Shown here piece after piece: positions 10,148 to 19,600 of a DNA stretch of 64,000 nt. This stretch comes from Hoyosella subflava DQS3-9A1 (lineage in GTDB: Bacteria; Actinomycetota; Actinomycetes; Mycobacteriales; Mycobacteriaceae): positions 4,216,001 through 4,280,000 of the forward strand of contig NC_015564.1 of assembly GCF_000214175.1 (NCBI RefSeq). The letters are read 5' to 3'. A program made the translations under genes and the position numbers. The notes under the pieces are model-generated. The model was not told where the DNA came from and searched no databases. It saw only the letters and a list, made by a program, of their open reading frames with translations. Every line of letters starts with the position of its first letter. Positions within the stretch are counted from its first letter, which is position 1.

Positions 10148-10310
10148 TTGGTTGTCGATACCGCGTATTCCGCCGTACATTCGTGCAGGATACAACGCGT
10201 CGGGGGGTAACCGGCGAACGCCATGCACAACGGCGTTTACGGCGGCAATCCACGCGGTAGTGAAACTGCAAAGATGGCAACAGAGTGACATCACTCACGA
10301 GAGGTGGCCC

Positions 10311-11651
10311 GTGTCTAAAAAGGGAAGCTCCGATCTGTACTCAACACTGATTTCGTCCGCTCCGGGGGCATTCCTCGCGAGCAAGGTCGGTTTGCCGCAG
10401 CCTGAAACGCTGCGCCGCTACAAGGAGGGCGAGCCGCCTCTCCCCGGCCCGCTCCTGGTGGGTGGTTCAGGGCGTCTCGTCGAACCGATCCGCGATCTGC
10501 TTTCTGACTACGAGCTGGCCGGTGACGACACCGAAAAGTTCGGCGGAATCGTCTTCGATGCGACAGGCATCACAACGATCGAGGAACTGAAGCAGCTCTA
10601 CACCTTCTTCCAGCCGCTGATGCGTAAAACCGCACCGTCGGCGCGCGTCCTGGTTGTCGGTACGACGCCCGAGCTGGTTCGCAAGACCGATGAGCGGATT
10701 GCTCAGCGCGCCCTCGAAGGGTTCACCCGGTCGGTGGCGAAGGAACTCCGGCGGGGCGCCACCTGCAACCTGATCTACGTTTCACCGAAGGCGAAGACAG
10801 ATTTCTCGGGCCTCGCGGCGCCGCTTCGCTTCGTGCTCTCCGCGAAGTCCGCGTACGTGGACGCTCAGGTCATCCGAGTCAACGAGAAGTCGGCCACTGC
10901 TCCAGCGAACTGGGACAAACCACTCGACGGGAAGGTTGCGCTTGTCACCGGCGCCGCCCGCGGCATTGGTGCGACCATCGCTGAGGTGCTTTCCCGTGAT
11001 GGCGCCAAGGTGATCGTGGCTGACATTCCGCCAGCCGGTGACGCACTGTCTGAGGTAGCGAACAAGATCGGCGGCGTAGCACTCGCTCTCGATGTCACAG
11101 CTGCCGATGCCGCAGAGAAGATCGCAGAGGCCGCTGAGCGGTTCGGCGGGCTCGATGTCGTCGTGCACAACGCCGGTATTACTCGCGACAAGACGCTTGC
11201 GAACATGGACGATGCACGCTGGGATTCGGTCATCGGCGTCAACTTGCTCGCGCCGAAGCGCATCACCGAAGCCCTTGCCGCGAACGGTGGCCTCAAGGAA
11301 GGCGGCCGGGTCGTCGACGTCTCGTCGATCGCAGGCATTGCCGGTAACCGCGGGCAAACCAACTATGCAGCCTCGAAGGCCGGTGTCATTGGCATGGTCG
11401 ACGCTGAGGCAAGCGACCTTGCCAAGAAAGAAATCACAATCAACGCGGTAGCGCCCGGTTTCATCGAGACGCAGATGACCGCCGCAATTCCGCTTGCGAC
11501 GCGGGAGGTCGGACGCCGCCTCAACTCGCTCCTCCAGGGCGGTCAGACGGTGGACGTCGCAGAAACGATCGCGTTCTTTGCCAGCCCCGCTTCGAGTGCA
11601 ACCACCGGCAACACGGTACGCGTCTGCGGCCAGAGCCTCCTGGGTGCATGA
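10311..11651 (+). CDS. fabG4: High-molecular-weight 3-oxoacyl-ACP/CoA reductase FabG4
   Basis: A 446-residue two-domain short-chain dehydrogenase. The N-terminal half (about 1-200) is the flavodoxin-like non-catalytic domain typical of HMwFabG. The C-terminal half has the Rossmann motif [23 protein letters not shown] and the triad Ser339-Tyr352-Lys356 ([14 protein letters not shown]). FabG4 reduces 3-ketoacyl-CoA/ACP, reportedly NADH-preferring in mycobacteria. The GTG at 10311 is chosen because GAGAGGTGG precedes it and the protein aligns from [10 protein letters not shown]; upstream codons are noise. Its stop overlaps the htdX start (ATGA), so translation is coupled. Confidence 0.95.
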   Translation: MSKKGSSDLYSTLISSAPGAFLASKVGLPQPETLRRYKEGEPPLPGPLLVGGSGRLVEPIRDLLSDYELAGDDTEKFGGIVFDATGITTIEELKQLYTFFQPLMRKTAPSARVLVVGTTPELVRKTDERIAQRALEGFTRSVAKELRRGATCNLIYVSPKAKTDFSGLAAPLRFVLSAKSAYVDAQVIRVNEKSATAPANWDKPLDGKVALVTGAARGIGATIAEVLSRDGAKVIVADIPPAGDALSEVANKIGGVALALDVTAADAAEKIAEAAERFGGLDVVVHNAGITRDKTLANMDDARWDSVIGVNLLAPKRITEALAANGGLKEGGRVVDVSSIAGIAGNRGQTNYAASKAGVIGMVDAEASDLAKKEITINAVAPGFIETQMTAAIPLATREVGRRLNSLLQGGQTVDVAETIAFFASPASSATTGNTVRVCGQSLLGA

Positions 11652-12529
11652 TGGCGGAAAAGAACATTCAGATCCTCGACCAGCAGGGCATGCTGCAGAA
11701 CTATGCCAAGGCAGTTCTTGGCATGCTGCCGCTCCCCGGTGCGAAGGCAGAAGGGCTCCCAGATCGGACTCTTCGCATCGCTGACGTGAAGATCGACGCG
11801 AACAATCTCGCCGAATACGTGAAGGTGTGCAGTCTGCGCTTGCGCGACACCCTGCCGATCACTTACCCGTTCGTGCTGAGCTTTCCGGCTGTGATGAATC
11901 TGCTCGTCTCGAAGGACTTTCCACTGCCCGCCATGGGCATGGTCCACATGTCCAACAAGATCGAGCAGATCCGCCCGATTTCCGTGAGCGAAACCCTCAC
12001 CATTGATGTGCACGCCGAGAACATGCGTGAACATCGAAACGGCCTGCTCGTTGATCTGGTCACCGAGATCACGATCGAGGGCGAACTCGCGTGGCGCCAG
12101 GTCAGCACGTTCCTGCGTAAGCAGCGGACCAGCCTGAGTGATCAGCCCCGGCCCGAGAAGATCGACGAGGCTCCCGGCGCTGCTGGCGAACTGCCCACCA
12201 CCACCATCAAGGTGACTGGCAAGCAGATTGCGAAGTACGCAGACGTATCGGGGGATCGCAACCCGATCCATGTGTCGAAGATCGGTGCGAAAGCGTTCGG
12301 TTTCCCCACCGTGATCGCACACGGAATGTGGACTTGCGCAGCGGCACTTGGAATCCTGGAAGGCCGCGTTCCCGATGCAACGACGTACACCGTCGACTTC
12401 GGTAAGCCGGTGCTGCTTCCCGCCAAGGTCGCCGTCTTCACGAGAAAGACCGACAGCGGGTGGGAACTCGCGCTGCGCCACCCGAAGAAGGAACATGCTC
12501 ATCTGACCGCGAAGATCGAGGCGCGGTAG
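11648..12529 (+). CDS. htdX: 3-hydroxyacyl-thioester dehydratase HtdX (MaoC family)
   Basis: A 293-residue double hot-dog hydratase/dehydratase. The C-terminal hot-dog carries the hydratase-2 motif with catalytic Asp203 and His208 ([14 protein letters not shown]) followed by [10 protein letters not shown]. The N-terminal half is the substrate-binding hot-dog. It interconverts trans-2-enoyl and 3-hydroxyacyl thioesters and forms a reductase/dehydratase pair with FabG4. The start overlaps the fabG4 stop by 4 bp; ATG occurs twice in a row (11648 and 11651). A GC-rich hairpin lies just downstream. Confidence 0.94.
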   Translation: MMAEKNIQILDQQGMLQNYAKAVLGMLPLPGAKAEGLPDRTLRIADVKIDANNLAEYVKVCSLRLRDTLPITYPFVLSFPAVMNLLVSKDFPLPAMGMVHMSNKIEQIRPISVSETLTIDVHAENMREHRNGLLVDLVTEITIEGELAWRQVSTFLRKQRTSLSDQPRPEKIDEAPGAAGELPTTTIKVTGKQIAKYADVSGDRNPIHVSKIGAKAFGFPTVIAHGMWTCAAALGILEGRVPDATTYTVDFGKPVLLPAKVAVFTRKTDSGWELALRHPKKEHAHLTAKIEAR

Positions 12530-12549
12530 TTTCTACGGCGTATTTGGAG

Positions 12550-12584
12550 CGCCCCGGCACCCCTCGTGGGGGCCGGGGCGTTCT
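12550..12584 (+). terminator. Terminator after htdX
   Basis: Stem CGCCCCGGC (12550-12558) pairs with GCCGGGGCG (12572-12580), with further ACCCC/GGGG pairing inside, then TTCT. It starts 20 bp after the htdX stop. Confidence 0.8.
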
Positions 12585-12607
12585 GCGCTTTCCGGCACAT
12601 ATCACCT

Positions 12608-12648
12608 GATGTAGCCAAATCCACCTCCACGGTGGGTACGGCTACATC
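12608..12648 (-). terminator. Hairpin at the 3' end of tetR
   Basis: GATGTAGCC (12608-12616) pairs with GGCTACATC (12640-12648), with an inner CCACC/GGTGG stem. It runs into the tetR stop codon (12647-12649). It probably separates the convergent htdX and tetR transcripts. There is no obvious T-tract. Confidence 0.55.
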
Positions 12649-13243
12649 ACTGCGGCTTCTTCCCCGCGAGACCACGCCAGCCGAGGTTGACGAGAAGATC
12701 TACGGCAGCTTCTTTGTCAATTGACCCATCGGCGATGCGATCCGCTACCGCTTCGCCCGCACCGATAAGCGCCGATGCCATCAGCCGGAACTGCTCGTTG
12801 CTGTGCGGCTCCCGACTGCTGGACCGCAGGATCAAGGCGGTGAGTTCGATCGCGCGCTCGCGGCTGCCCGTGACGAGATCAGCAAAGCTCTTCTGGTACA
12901 TCGCCTGGCGGTACATGACGTGCCACGACTGACGGTTCTCGTGCACAAAGCCTAGGAAGGCCCTGATTCCGTGTGTCAGTTGTTCTCTCGGCGACAGGCT
13001 CGGGTCGGCTGCACCGGTGAGCGCATCGAGGAATCGCGTGCTCTCGCGCCGGATGCACGACGCGAAGAGTTCATCCTTTGATCCGTAATACAAATACAGC
13101 ATCGGTTTGGATATCTCCGCGCGCGCAGCGATCGCGTTCATCGAGGCCGCGTGGTAACCATGCTCCGCGAAGACATCGATCGCTGCGTCAAGCATCTGTT
13201 GCTCACGGATCGCTCGCGGCAATCGCTTCGGCCGTCCAGTCAT
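12647..13243 (-). CDS. TetR family transcriptional regulator
   Basis: About 198 residues. The N-terminal helix-turn-helix reads AAIDVFAEHGYHAASMNAIAARAEISKPMLYLYYGSKDELF, given here only as a family landmark spanning residues 20-60. The C-terminal ligand domain includes HENRQSWHVMYRQAMYQ. The ATG at 13243 has GGGTGG 7 bp upstream; a GTG at 13258 would add five residues. A perfect 20-bp palindrome sits just upstream, so autoregulation is likely. The same half-sites occur before fadA2/fabG4 and, weakly, before fadE5. The M. tuberculosis counterpart by position is Rv0238. The ligand is unknown; an acyl-CoA is a reasonable guess. Confidence 0.92.
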   Translation of the reverse strand: MTGRPKRLPRAIREQQMLDAAIDVFAEHGYHAASMNAIAARAEISKPMLYLYYGSKDELFASCIRRESTRFLDALTGAADPSLSPREQLTHGIRAFLGFVHENRQSWHVMYRQAMYQKSFADLVTGSRERAIELTALILRSSSREPHSNEQFRLMASALIGAGEAVADRIADGSIDKEAAVDLLVNLGWRGLAGKKPQ

Positions 13244-13266
13244 CGATGTGCCACCCACACTTCCCT

Positions 13267-13286
13267 AACTTACCCGGGGGTAAGTT
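13267..13286. promoter_or_regulatory. TetR autoregulatory operator (perfect 20-bp palindrome)
   Basis: AACTTACCC, two G, then the exact complement GGGTAAGTT. It lies 24 bp upstream of the preferred tetR start. Its core CTTAC-N6-GTAAG recurs at 10132-10147. Confidence 0.8.
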
Positions 13287-13331
13287 TACGGGGTGGAGCG
13301 GATCACGGCAGCGGACGTGCCCAATCAAACT

Positions 13332-14549
13332 TCAGCAGTCTACGAGGCCCTTCGCAACACCGACGCGTACCGCTGACTGTTCAACCTGGTCAAGCGGCAG
13401 CTCGCCGCTTTCGACAGCATCCTCCAGGCGGTCGAGAACGTCGGTCACCGCGTCAGTCGAGATCCAGAGGGCAACATCTGCTCCGGCCTGCAATGAACGA
13501 AGTACCGACTCGGTGATGTCGAAGTGGTCCGTGACCGCGCGCATGCTTCCCAGGTCGTCAGTAAAGATCAAACCATCGAAAGGCTCAGCGCCATAGCCTT
13601 CGCCGTCGCGGAGCAGCGACATCGTCGCCGGGCTGAGACTCGACGGCAGACCCTCTTCGGTCAGTCCGGGCACAGTGAGGTGGCCGACCATGACGGCCGC
13701 ACCCACGTCAATGAGGTTGCGGTACGGCACGAGGTCCCACTCGATGAGGTCATCGAGCGGTGGGGTGGTCACACCTTCATAGTGCGAGTCGCCCGTCCCA
13801 CTCCCGTGCCCGGGGAAATGTTTGAGGACTGGAAGGACGCCCGCGTCGCGCAGGCCACGGGCATATGCTCCGGCGTATTCCGTGACGGCTTCGGGGGTGG
13901 CGCCAAATGCGCGGTCCCCAATCACCTCACTGTCAGCCTGGACGGTCACATCCACGACAGGGGCGAAGTCGGCAGTGACTCCTAGCTCGCGCAGCGCACC
14001 ACCGCGTTCCCTCGCCAGCTCGTAAGTCTCATCAACCGTCAGTGTCTGCGCCACCTGACGGGCCGAGGGCGCCTGACCGATTACGTGGGAAGCGCGGCTT
14101 ACACGCCCGCCTTCCTCATCGATCGTCACCATGAGCGGCACTGCTGATTCCGCCGCCACGTCGCGGACTTCACCGCTGGCGAGGAAGTTCGGGTCGGCCC
14201 AGCTCGTGACGAAGATTCCGCCGATGTTCTCGCCGTTTACCACGCTCAGCGCGTCAGCCTTCCCGGTGACACCGACGTTCAGCAGCTGTGCCAGCTTCTG
14301 GCGTGTGGTGAGTTGCGCAAGGAACTCGTCCCTGGATGAACATGCCGCTACCGCAGGCGGTTCCGACGTCGGCGCCGGTGACGCATTGCCTGTCGTCAGT
14401 GCTGCGGGCGAGGTATCTGTAGCCGGTGCGCCACCCTCTTCGGTGTCCGATGCTGTGCACGCCAGCGTCGACGCAGCCAGGGCCGATGCAATCGCAGCAG
14501 CGGCGACGGGTCGTGCGAGCGCTCGCGTTGCCCGGCTGTACAGCTTCAT
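13332..14549 (-). CDS. lpqI: Beta-N-acetylglucosaminidase lipoprotein LpqI (NagZ type, GH3)
   Basis: A 405-residue GH3 hydrolase that releases GlcNAc from peptidoglycan fragments during wall recycling. The signal peptide ends in a lipobox, STLAC, with lipidated Cys31, followed by an Ala/Thr/Pro-rich linker (32-70). The family motif KHFPGHGSGTGDSH holds the general-acid His of the NagZ loop; the nucleophile Asp is in IFTDDLGSMRA. The start at 14549 (MKLYSRAT) has GGAGAACGG in front, although the frame stays open far upstream. The position next to tetR and aftD matches M. tuberculosis lpqI (Rv0237). Confidence 0.93.
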   Translation of the reverse strand: MKLYSRATRALARPVAAAAIASALAASTLACTASDTEEGGAPATDTSPAALTTGNASPAPTSEPPAVAACSSRDEFLAQLTTRQKLAQLLNVGVTGKADALSVVNGENIGGIFVTSWADPNFLASGEVRDVAAESAVPLMVTIDEEGGRVSRASHVIGQAPSARQVAQTLTVDETYELARERGGALRELGVTADFAPVVDVTVQADSEVIGDRAFGATPEAVTEYAGAYARGLRDAGVLPVLKHFPGHGSGTGDSHYEGVTTPPLDDLIEWDLVPYRNLIDVGAAVMVGHLTVPGLTEEGLPSSLSPATMSLLRDGEGYGAEPFDGLIFTDDLGSMRAVTDHFDITESVLRSLQAGADVALWISTDAVTDVLDRLEDAVESGELPLDQVEQSAVRVGVAKGLVDC

Positions 14550-14697
14550 CCGTTCTCCCTTTCGGCCGACTGCACCGAATCCTACCGGCGCGGGCTGAGG
14601 TTGCTGCCGAACGACGGCTGCGCAGGGTAGGCTCGACTGCATCGCCGGATTCGTCCGATAGCTGCCCGCGAGGCACCATGTTGTTGGGAGGGAAGCG

Positions 14698-15180
14698 ATG
14701 GCGCCCAGCTCAGCTGATCTGATCCTTGTCGCATACGACGGCTCCGAGAACGCACAACGCGCGATTCGATATGCCGGGCACTTTCTCAGCGCGGGACGCG
14801 CGCTTGTCGTGACCGCTTGGGAACCGTTGGCGCGGCAGGCTGCGCGCATCTCTGGTCTCAGCGGCGTGATGCAGCCAGGTTGGGTTCCCGACATCCAGCA
14901 AGAAGACGCTGCCCTCACCGACGCCAAGGCCGTTAACGCCGAGGGCGTGCGGCTCGCGGAAGAGGCCGGCCTGCAGGCCGACGGCCGCTGTGTCGAAACG
15001 GAAACCACCGTGTGGGCGGCGATCGTCGATGCCGCTGACGAATTGGACGCAGCAATCATCGTCACGGGCACGCGCGGTGCCACGGGTGTTCGGGCACTGC
15101 TGCACAGCAGCGTTGCTGACCAGGTACTCAAGCACTGTCACCGCCCGGTTCTGATCGTTCCGCCCAACGAAGAACGCTGA
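14698..15180 (+). CDS. Universal stress protein (UspA domain)
   Basis: A single 160-residue UspA domain. The strand-1 motif ILVAYDGSENAQRAIRYA is present, as is the nucleotide-binding stretch GTRGATGVRALLHSSVADQVLKH, with the G-x2-G-x9 spacing kept but a Ser in place of the last Gly. It may bind ATP. The start has GGGAGGGA 5 bp upstream. It is divergent from lpqI, with a 148-bp shared promoter region. The family acts in stress and dormancy responses; its specific role here is unknown. Confidence 0.92.
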   Translation: MAPSSADLILVAYDGSENAQRAIRYAGHFLSAGRALVVTAWEPLARQAARISGLSGVMQPGWVPDIQQEDAALTDAKAVNAEGVRLAEEAGLQADGRCVETETTVWAAIVDAADELDAAIIVTGTRGATGVRALLHSSVADQVLKHCHRPVLIVPPNEER

Positions 15181-15233
15181 CCTCACCAGACCCGGCGCCC
15201 ACGCCGCCGAGCGGTCACGCGATACTCACCAAT

Positions 15234-16343
15234 GTGGATCACGCCGGATTTGTGCTGTCGCGGCCGCACCGAACCCTGGTCGCGTCGGGGGTGCGCGCCA
15301 CCTATGGGGATATCACCGCAGCCCGGTCTGCGCTGCGAACCGGATCAGCCCCGATTGTCGTCGGTGCGATCCCCTTCCGCGCAGAAGATCGCTGCGCTCT
15401 TCTCAGCCCCGAACGGCACGAGTTTCACAGCGGCCCGTGGCAGGCTCCGCCTGGTCTGCCACCACTTCCACACGGGCGCATCGTTGCCGAAAGCCCCACT
15501 CCTAGTGAGCACATCCGAGTCGTTGAAAACCTTCTGGCGATGGTTGACGCGCGAGTGCTGGAGAAAGTTGTGGCCGCGCGATCTGTACTCGTGAGTTGTG
15601 GTGCCGACATTCCGCCGTTGTCGCTACTCGCACGTCTTGTCGAACTCGACCACGTGGGGAACGGATTCTGCGCAGACCTCTCGCCGGCGGGTGCGTCATA
15701 CACCAACAGCTACCTGGTCGGAGCTAGCCCCGAAACCCTCATTCGCCGCGAAGGCACCACCGTTTCGTGCTGGCCGCTCGCAGGGACGGCGGCGCGTTCT
15801 ACAGATCCGGCCGTCGATGAAGCCCGCGCCGCAGATCTGCTCTCCTCAGTGAAGAATCAGCACGAACACGCTTTCGTCGTCGACTGGATGCGCGCCCGGC
15901 TCACGCCCCTGTGCAGGAAACTCGCGATTGCGGATACGCCTGCGCTCTTCGCCACTCCGGACGTCTGGCATCTCGGCACCCCGATCACTGGTGAGCTGCG
16001 CGACAGTGGAACCACAGCGCTGGACCTTGCGCTGGCGGTTCACCCCACCCCAGCGGTGTGCGGCACCCCGCACGATGCCGCGATGCGCGCGATTAATGAG
16101 CACGAAGCCAGCCGGGGCTTCTACGCTGGGGCGGTCGGGTGGTGTGACGCGGCCGGTGACGGCGAGTGGATGGTGGCCATCCGCTGTGCGGAACTTCGGG
16201 GCAACACCGCCCGCGCTTTCGCTGGTGGGGGGATTGTCCGAGGTTCGAGACCGCACGACGAACTCGCCGAAACAACGGTGAAACTGCGCACACTACTCAG
16301 CGCTTTCAGCGCCGAGGGTGAAAAGATGCTAAAAACTACCTAA
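15234..16343 (+). CDS. Isochorismate synthase
   Basis: A 369-residue chorismate-binding enzyme converting chorismate to isochorismate for menaquinone or a siderophore/salicylate. The family core is recognisable: VLEKVVAARSV, a GASPETLIRREG block, PLAGTAARS, KNQHEHAFVVDWMRARL, HLGTPITGEL, HPTPAVCGTPHDAAM, GFYAGAVGWCDAAGDGEW and the C-terminal GGGIVRGSRPHDELAET. These fit EntC/DhbC/MenF rather than anthranilate synthase. The GTG at 15234 lies 53 bp after the universal stress gene and lacks a clear ribosome site. No other siderophore or menaquinone genes are in the window. Confidence 0.88.
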   Translation: MDHAGFVLSRPHRTLVASGVRATYGDITAARSALRTGSAPIVVGAIPFRAEDRCALLSPERHEFHSGPWQAPPGLPPLPHGRIVAESPTPSEHIRVVENLLAMVDARVLEKVVAARSVLVSCGADIPPLSLLARLVELDHVGNGFCADLSPAGASYTNSYLVGASPETLIRREGTTVSCWPLAGTAARSTDPAVDEARAADLLSSVKNQHEHAFVVDWMRARLTPLCRKLAIADTPALFATPDVWHLGTPITGELRDSGTTALDLALAVHPTPAVCGTPHDAAMRAINEHEASRGFYAGAVGWCDAAGDGEWMVAIRCAELRGNTARAFAGGGIVRGSRPHDELAETTVKLRTLLSAFSAEGEKMLKTT

Positions 16344-16448
16344 GGACACGCTCGACACGTCTATGGGTTACATCACAGCAATGCTGGGCCATGCTAGCCG
16401 GAGGCACTACTCTGGATCTGGTCAGGCAGAGCAACGAGGAGAGTTCAT

Positions 16449-16619
16449 ATGAGGTTTTTGATCCCCGGGGCAATTAGTGCCTTCGCGGGCACGACTCTCG
16501 CGTTCGCTCTGGTGATCACGGGCACGACGTTTGCCGAGCAGAGCGCACGCCCCGACATCGACCGTGTGGTGCAGGAACAGGACAGTCTGCTGAACCAGCC
16601 CGAATACGGAACGCGCTAG
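16449..16619 (+). CDS. Small secreted or anchored peptide, DUF2613 type
   Basis: A 56-residue ORF with one hydrophobic segment (GAISAFAGTTLAFALVITGT, residues 7-26) and a short polar tail ending QPEYGTR. The start has GAGGAG 8 bp upstream. It lies 25 bp before aftD, the same place as the small gene Rv0236A before aftD in M. tuberculosis, which is the main reason to accept it. It is probably cotranscribed with aftD. The function is unknown; a role as an accessory to the arabinosyltransferase is a guess. Confidence 0.82.
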   Translation: MRFLIPGAISAFAGTTLAFALVITGTTFAEQSARPDIDRVVQEQDSLLNQPEYGTR

Positions 16620-16643
16620 CAGCGACCGGGGCATCCAGGGGTT

Positions 16644-19600
16644 TTGACACCCGAGCTTTCCCGCCAATCATGCAGTCCATTGCCGCGGCGTGGGCTGTTT
16701 CTTGCGTTCGGCGTTGCTCTGCTTCTCAGTTTCGCGCAGTCGCCTGGCCTGATTGTTGCAGACACCAAGCTTGACCTTTCGGTCGATCCACAGGGCTTTC
16801 TCGGTCGCGCGGCACACTTGTGGAGCAGTCTGTCACCCTTCGGCCAGGTACAGAATCAGGCTTACGGCTATTTCTTCCCCCACGGTGCATTCTTTGTTGT
16901 GCTCGATTCCGTGGGCATCCCCGCCTGGGTGGCACAGCGACTGTGGTGGGCGCTCCTCCTTACGGCGGGATTCTGGGGGATCATCCGTGTTGCGGAAGCT
17001 CTAGGGATCGGCAGCCGCCCCTCGCGTGTCATCGCCGCGACAGCGTTTGCGCTGTCACCCCGTGTGCTGACGACCATCGGAGCGATCTCGTCGGAGACCA
17101 CACCAATGATGCTCGCTCCGTGGGCGCTGCTCCCCGTGATACTCGCTCTTGGCGGGACATCACGTCGTCCGCTGTGGCAGCTCGCAGCTGGGTCCGCTCT
17201 CGCGGTGGCATGCATGGGCGCGATCAATGCGGTCGCGACGGCGGGCGGCGCCGCGCTCGCTCTGCTCTGGTGGATTGCCCATCGCCCGAATCGGCGCTGG
17301 CTCACATTCACCGCATGGTGGGTTCCGTTTGGCCTGATGGCGACCCTGTGGTGGGTGATCCCGCTCTTCCTCATGGGGGCGGTAAGTCCACCGTTCCTGG
17401 ACTATATCGAGTCAGCGGGGACGACGACGCGCTGGACATCGCTGGTCGAGGTGCTGCGCGGAACCGACAGCTGGGCACCGTTCGTGTCACCCGACCGGGT
17501 CGCTGGAGCAGCCCTTGTGACGCAACCGGTGACCGTGCTGGCAACCGGCGCTGTCGCGGCAGCTGGGCTAGCTGGCTTGTGTATGCGAGGTATGCCAGCG
17601 AAAGGGCGGCTCGTCTTCATCTTGGTTGTCGGCCTCGCCGGCATTGGGGCGGGTTACGCCGGGGATCTCGGCTCCCCCATTGCGGATCAGGTCCGCGCGT
17701 TCCTCGATGGCAGCGGTGCGCCGCTGCGAAACGTTCACAAGATCGAGCCGCTGATCAGGTTACCGATCGTGCTTGGAATTGCGCACTTGCTCGGACGCGT
17801 GCCGCTCCCGGGTGCGGTCCGGAGCGACGAGTGGCGGACTGCCTTCGCCCGCCCGGAGCGTCACCCCCTCGTCGCGGTCGGCACGTTGACAATCATTGCT
17901 CTCGTCGTGGCCACTTCTGTGGCGTGGACAGGGAAGCTCGCGCCGCGGGGCGCATACAGCGAGATTCCTGACCATTGGGAGCAGGCGGCCGTCTGGCTCG
18001 CTGACAACTCAGGAGACGGTGCTACAGCAGACCGCGCACTGGTCGTTCCCGCGTCACCGTTCGGGTCGCAGACTTGGGGCCTGACGCGCGATGAACCACT
18101 CCAGCCGCTCACTCAGACCCCATGGGGAGTGCGGGATGTGATCCCGCTGATTCCGCCCGGTGGCATCAGGTCGCTCGACGCCATGCAGCGGGTTCTGGCC
18201 GACGGCCGGTCGTCCCCTGGGCTTGCACCGGCACTGCTCGCTCAAGGGTATCGCTACCTTGTCGTTAGAAATGATCTTGATCCCGAAACGTCGCGCACGG
18301 TTCCCCCCCTTCTGGTTAGGCAGTCGCTACAGACTTCTCCGGGGTTCGAGAAGGTCGCCGAATTCGGTGACTCTGGCGACGCTGCGGCGCGCAACACGGC
18401 GGTGCGTGGCGCGGGGTTGCGTGTTCCGCTCCCCGCGGTGGAGATCTACCGCGTCACGGTGGGGAGCGAATGGCCATCAGGGCCGTACCTGGTTGACAGT
18501 GATGCCGTCCCGATCGTTCAAGGTGGCCCAGAGAGCCTCGTCCGGATTAACGAAAGACCGGAAACGGACGGCGCGCCGGTGCCCATTCTGATCAGCAGCG
18601 ACGCTGAACGTGCCGAGCTTCCGATCGGCGGGGTGACCGTCACCGACACCCCGCGAGCCCGCGAGACCGACTTCGGCAGGGTAGACCACCAGCGCTCAGC
18701 GGTGCTCGCGCCTGAGGACCCGCGCCGTACCCAGAACCGGGTCCCCGACTATGCCGCGAGTGCCCCGCTCATCGTCGCCGAGTCCGAAGGCGCGAGTGTC
18801 ACCGTTTCCTCCTCAGCGGGCGACGCCGCCCAGCTTGGTGCCGTGCAGCCCGGGCGTGGGCCGGCGTCTGCGGTGGACGGAAATCCCGACACATCGTGGC
18901 TGAGCAGCACTTTTCAGGCTGCGGTGGGACAGTGGCTGCGCCTGGATTTCCCCGAACCGCTGGAGCGGGTCCTGTTACGAGTTACGACGAGCCCGGAGGC
19001 GATTGGCCCGACCGTACGGGTACTCGACGTGACTACGCCAAACGGGTCGACAACCGCAATCGTCGAGTCCCCGGGAGAACCGGTCACTGTCGCAGTCCCC
19101 GCGGGTCCTACTGACTGGGTTCGCATTACTGCGCGAAGCACCGACACTGGAACGCGGGGGGATCAGTTCGGCATCGCGAACGTCGCAGTAGAAGCCAACG
19201 GTCGTGAGGTCCCCGTTCGCCGTATCCAGACACTGCCCCCACTAACCACCCAGGCTCCAGTCACCGCCTGGGAATTGGGTCAGGAGTTTCCGGGCAGGCG
19301 TGCCTGCGTTGACGGACCAGACCAGGTCCTGTGCGCGCCGGACTTAGCCCTCGCCCCCGAAGAAGCAGGCGAATTGAACCGCCGTATCGTTGTCGAAGAG
19401 CCGGTCGAAGTGACCCCAGAGATGACGGTCCGCGCTGTCCCCGGCGATGGGCTCGATGAGCTTCTCACGGACGAGAGCGCCCTTTCCGTCGAAGGCGCCA
19501 GCAGCATCGACGATCCTCGCGGGAACGCGTTCGCTGCGGCAGACGGTGACCCGACTACGGTGTGGTACGCCCCCCTGGGGTCAACTCCCGCCGATGACGC

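Noticed and set aside
13332-15131. Long minus-strand frame running through lpqI and the universal stress gene
   Set aside because: Only the part from 14549 down is LpqI; the upstream part is the antisense of the universal stress gene, which has its own strong ribosome site.
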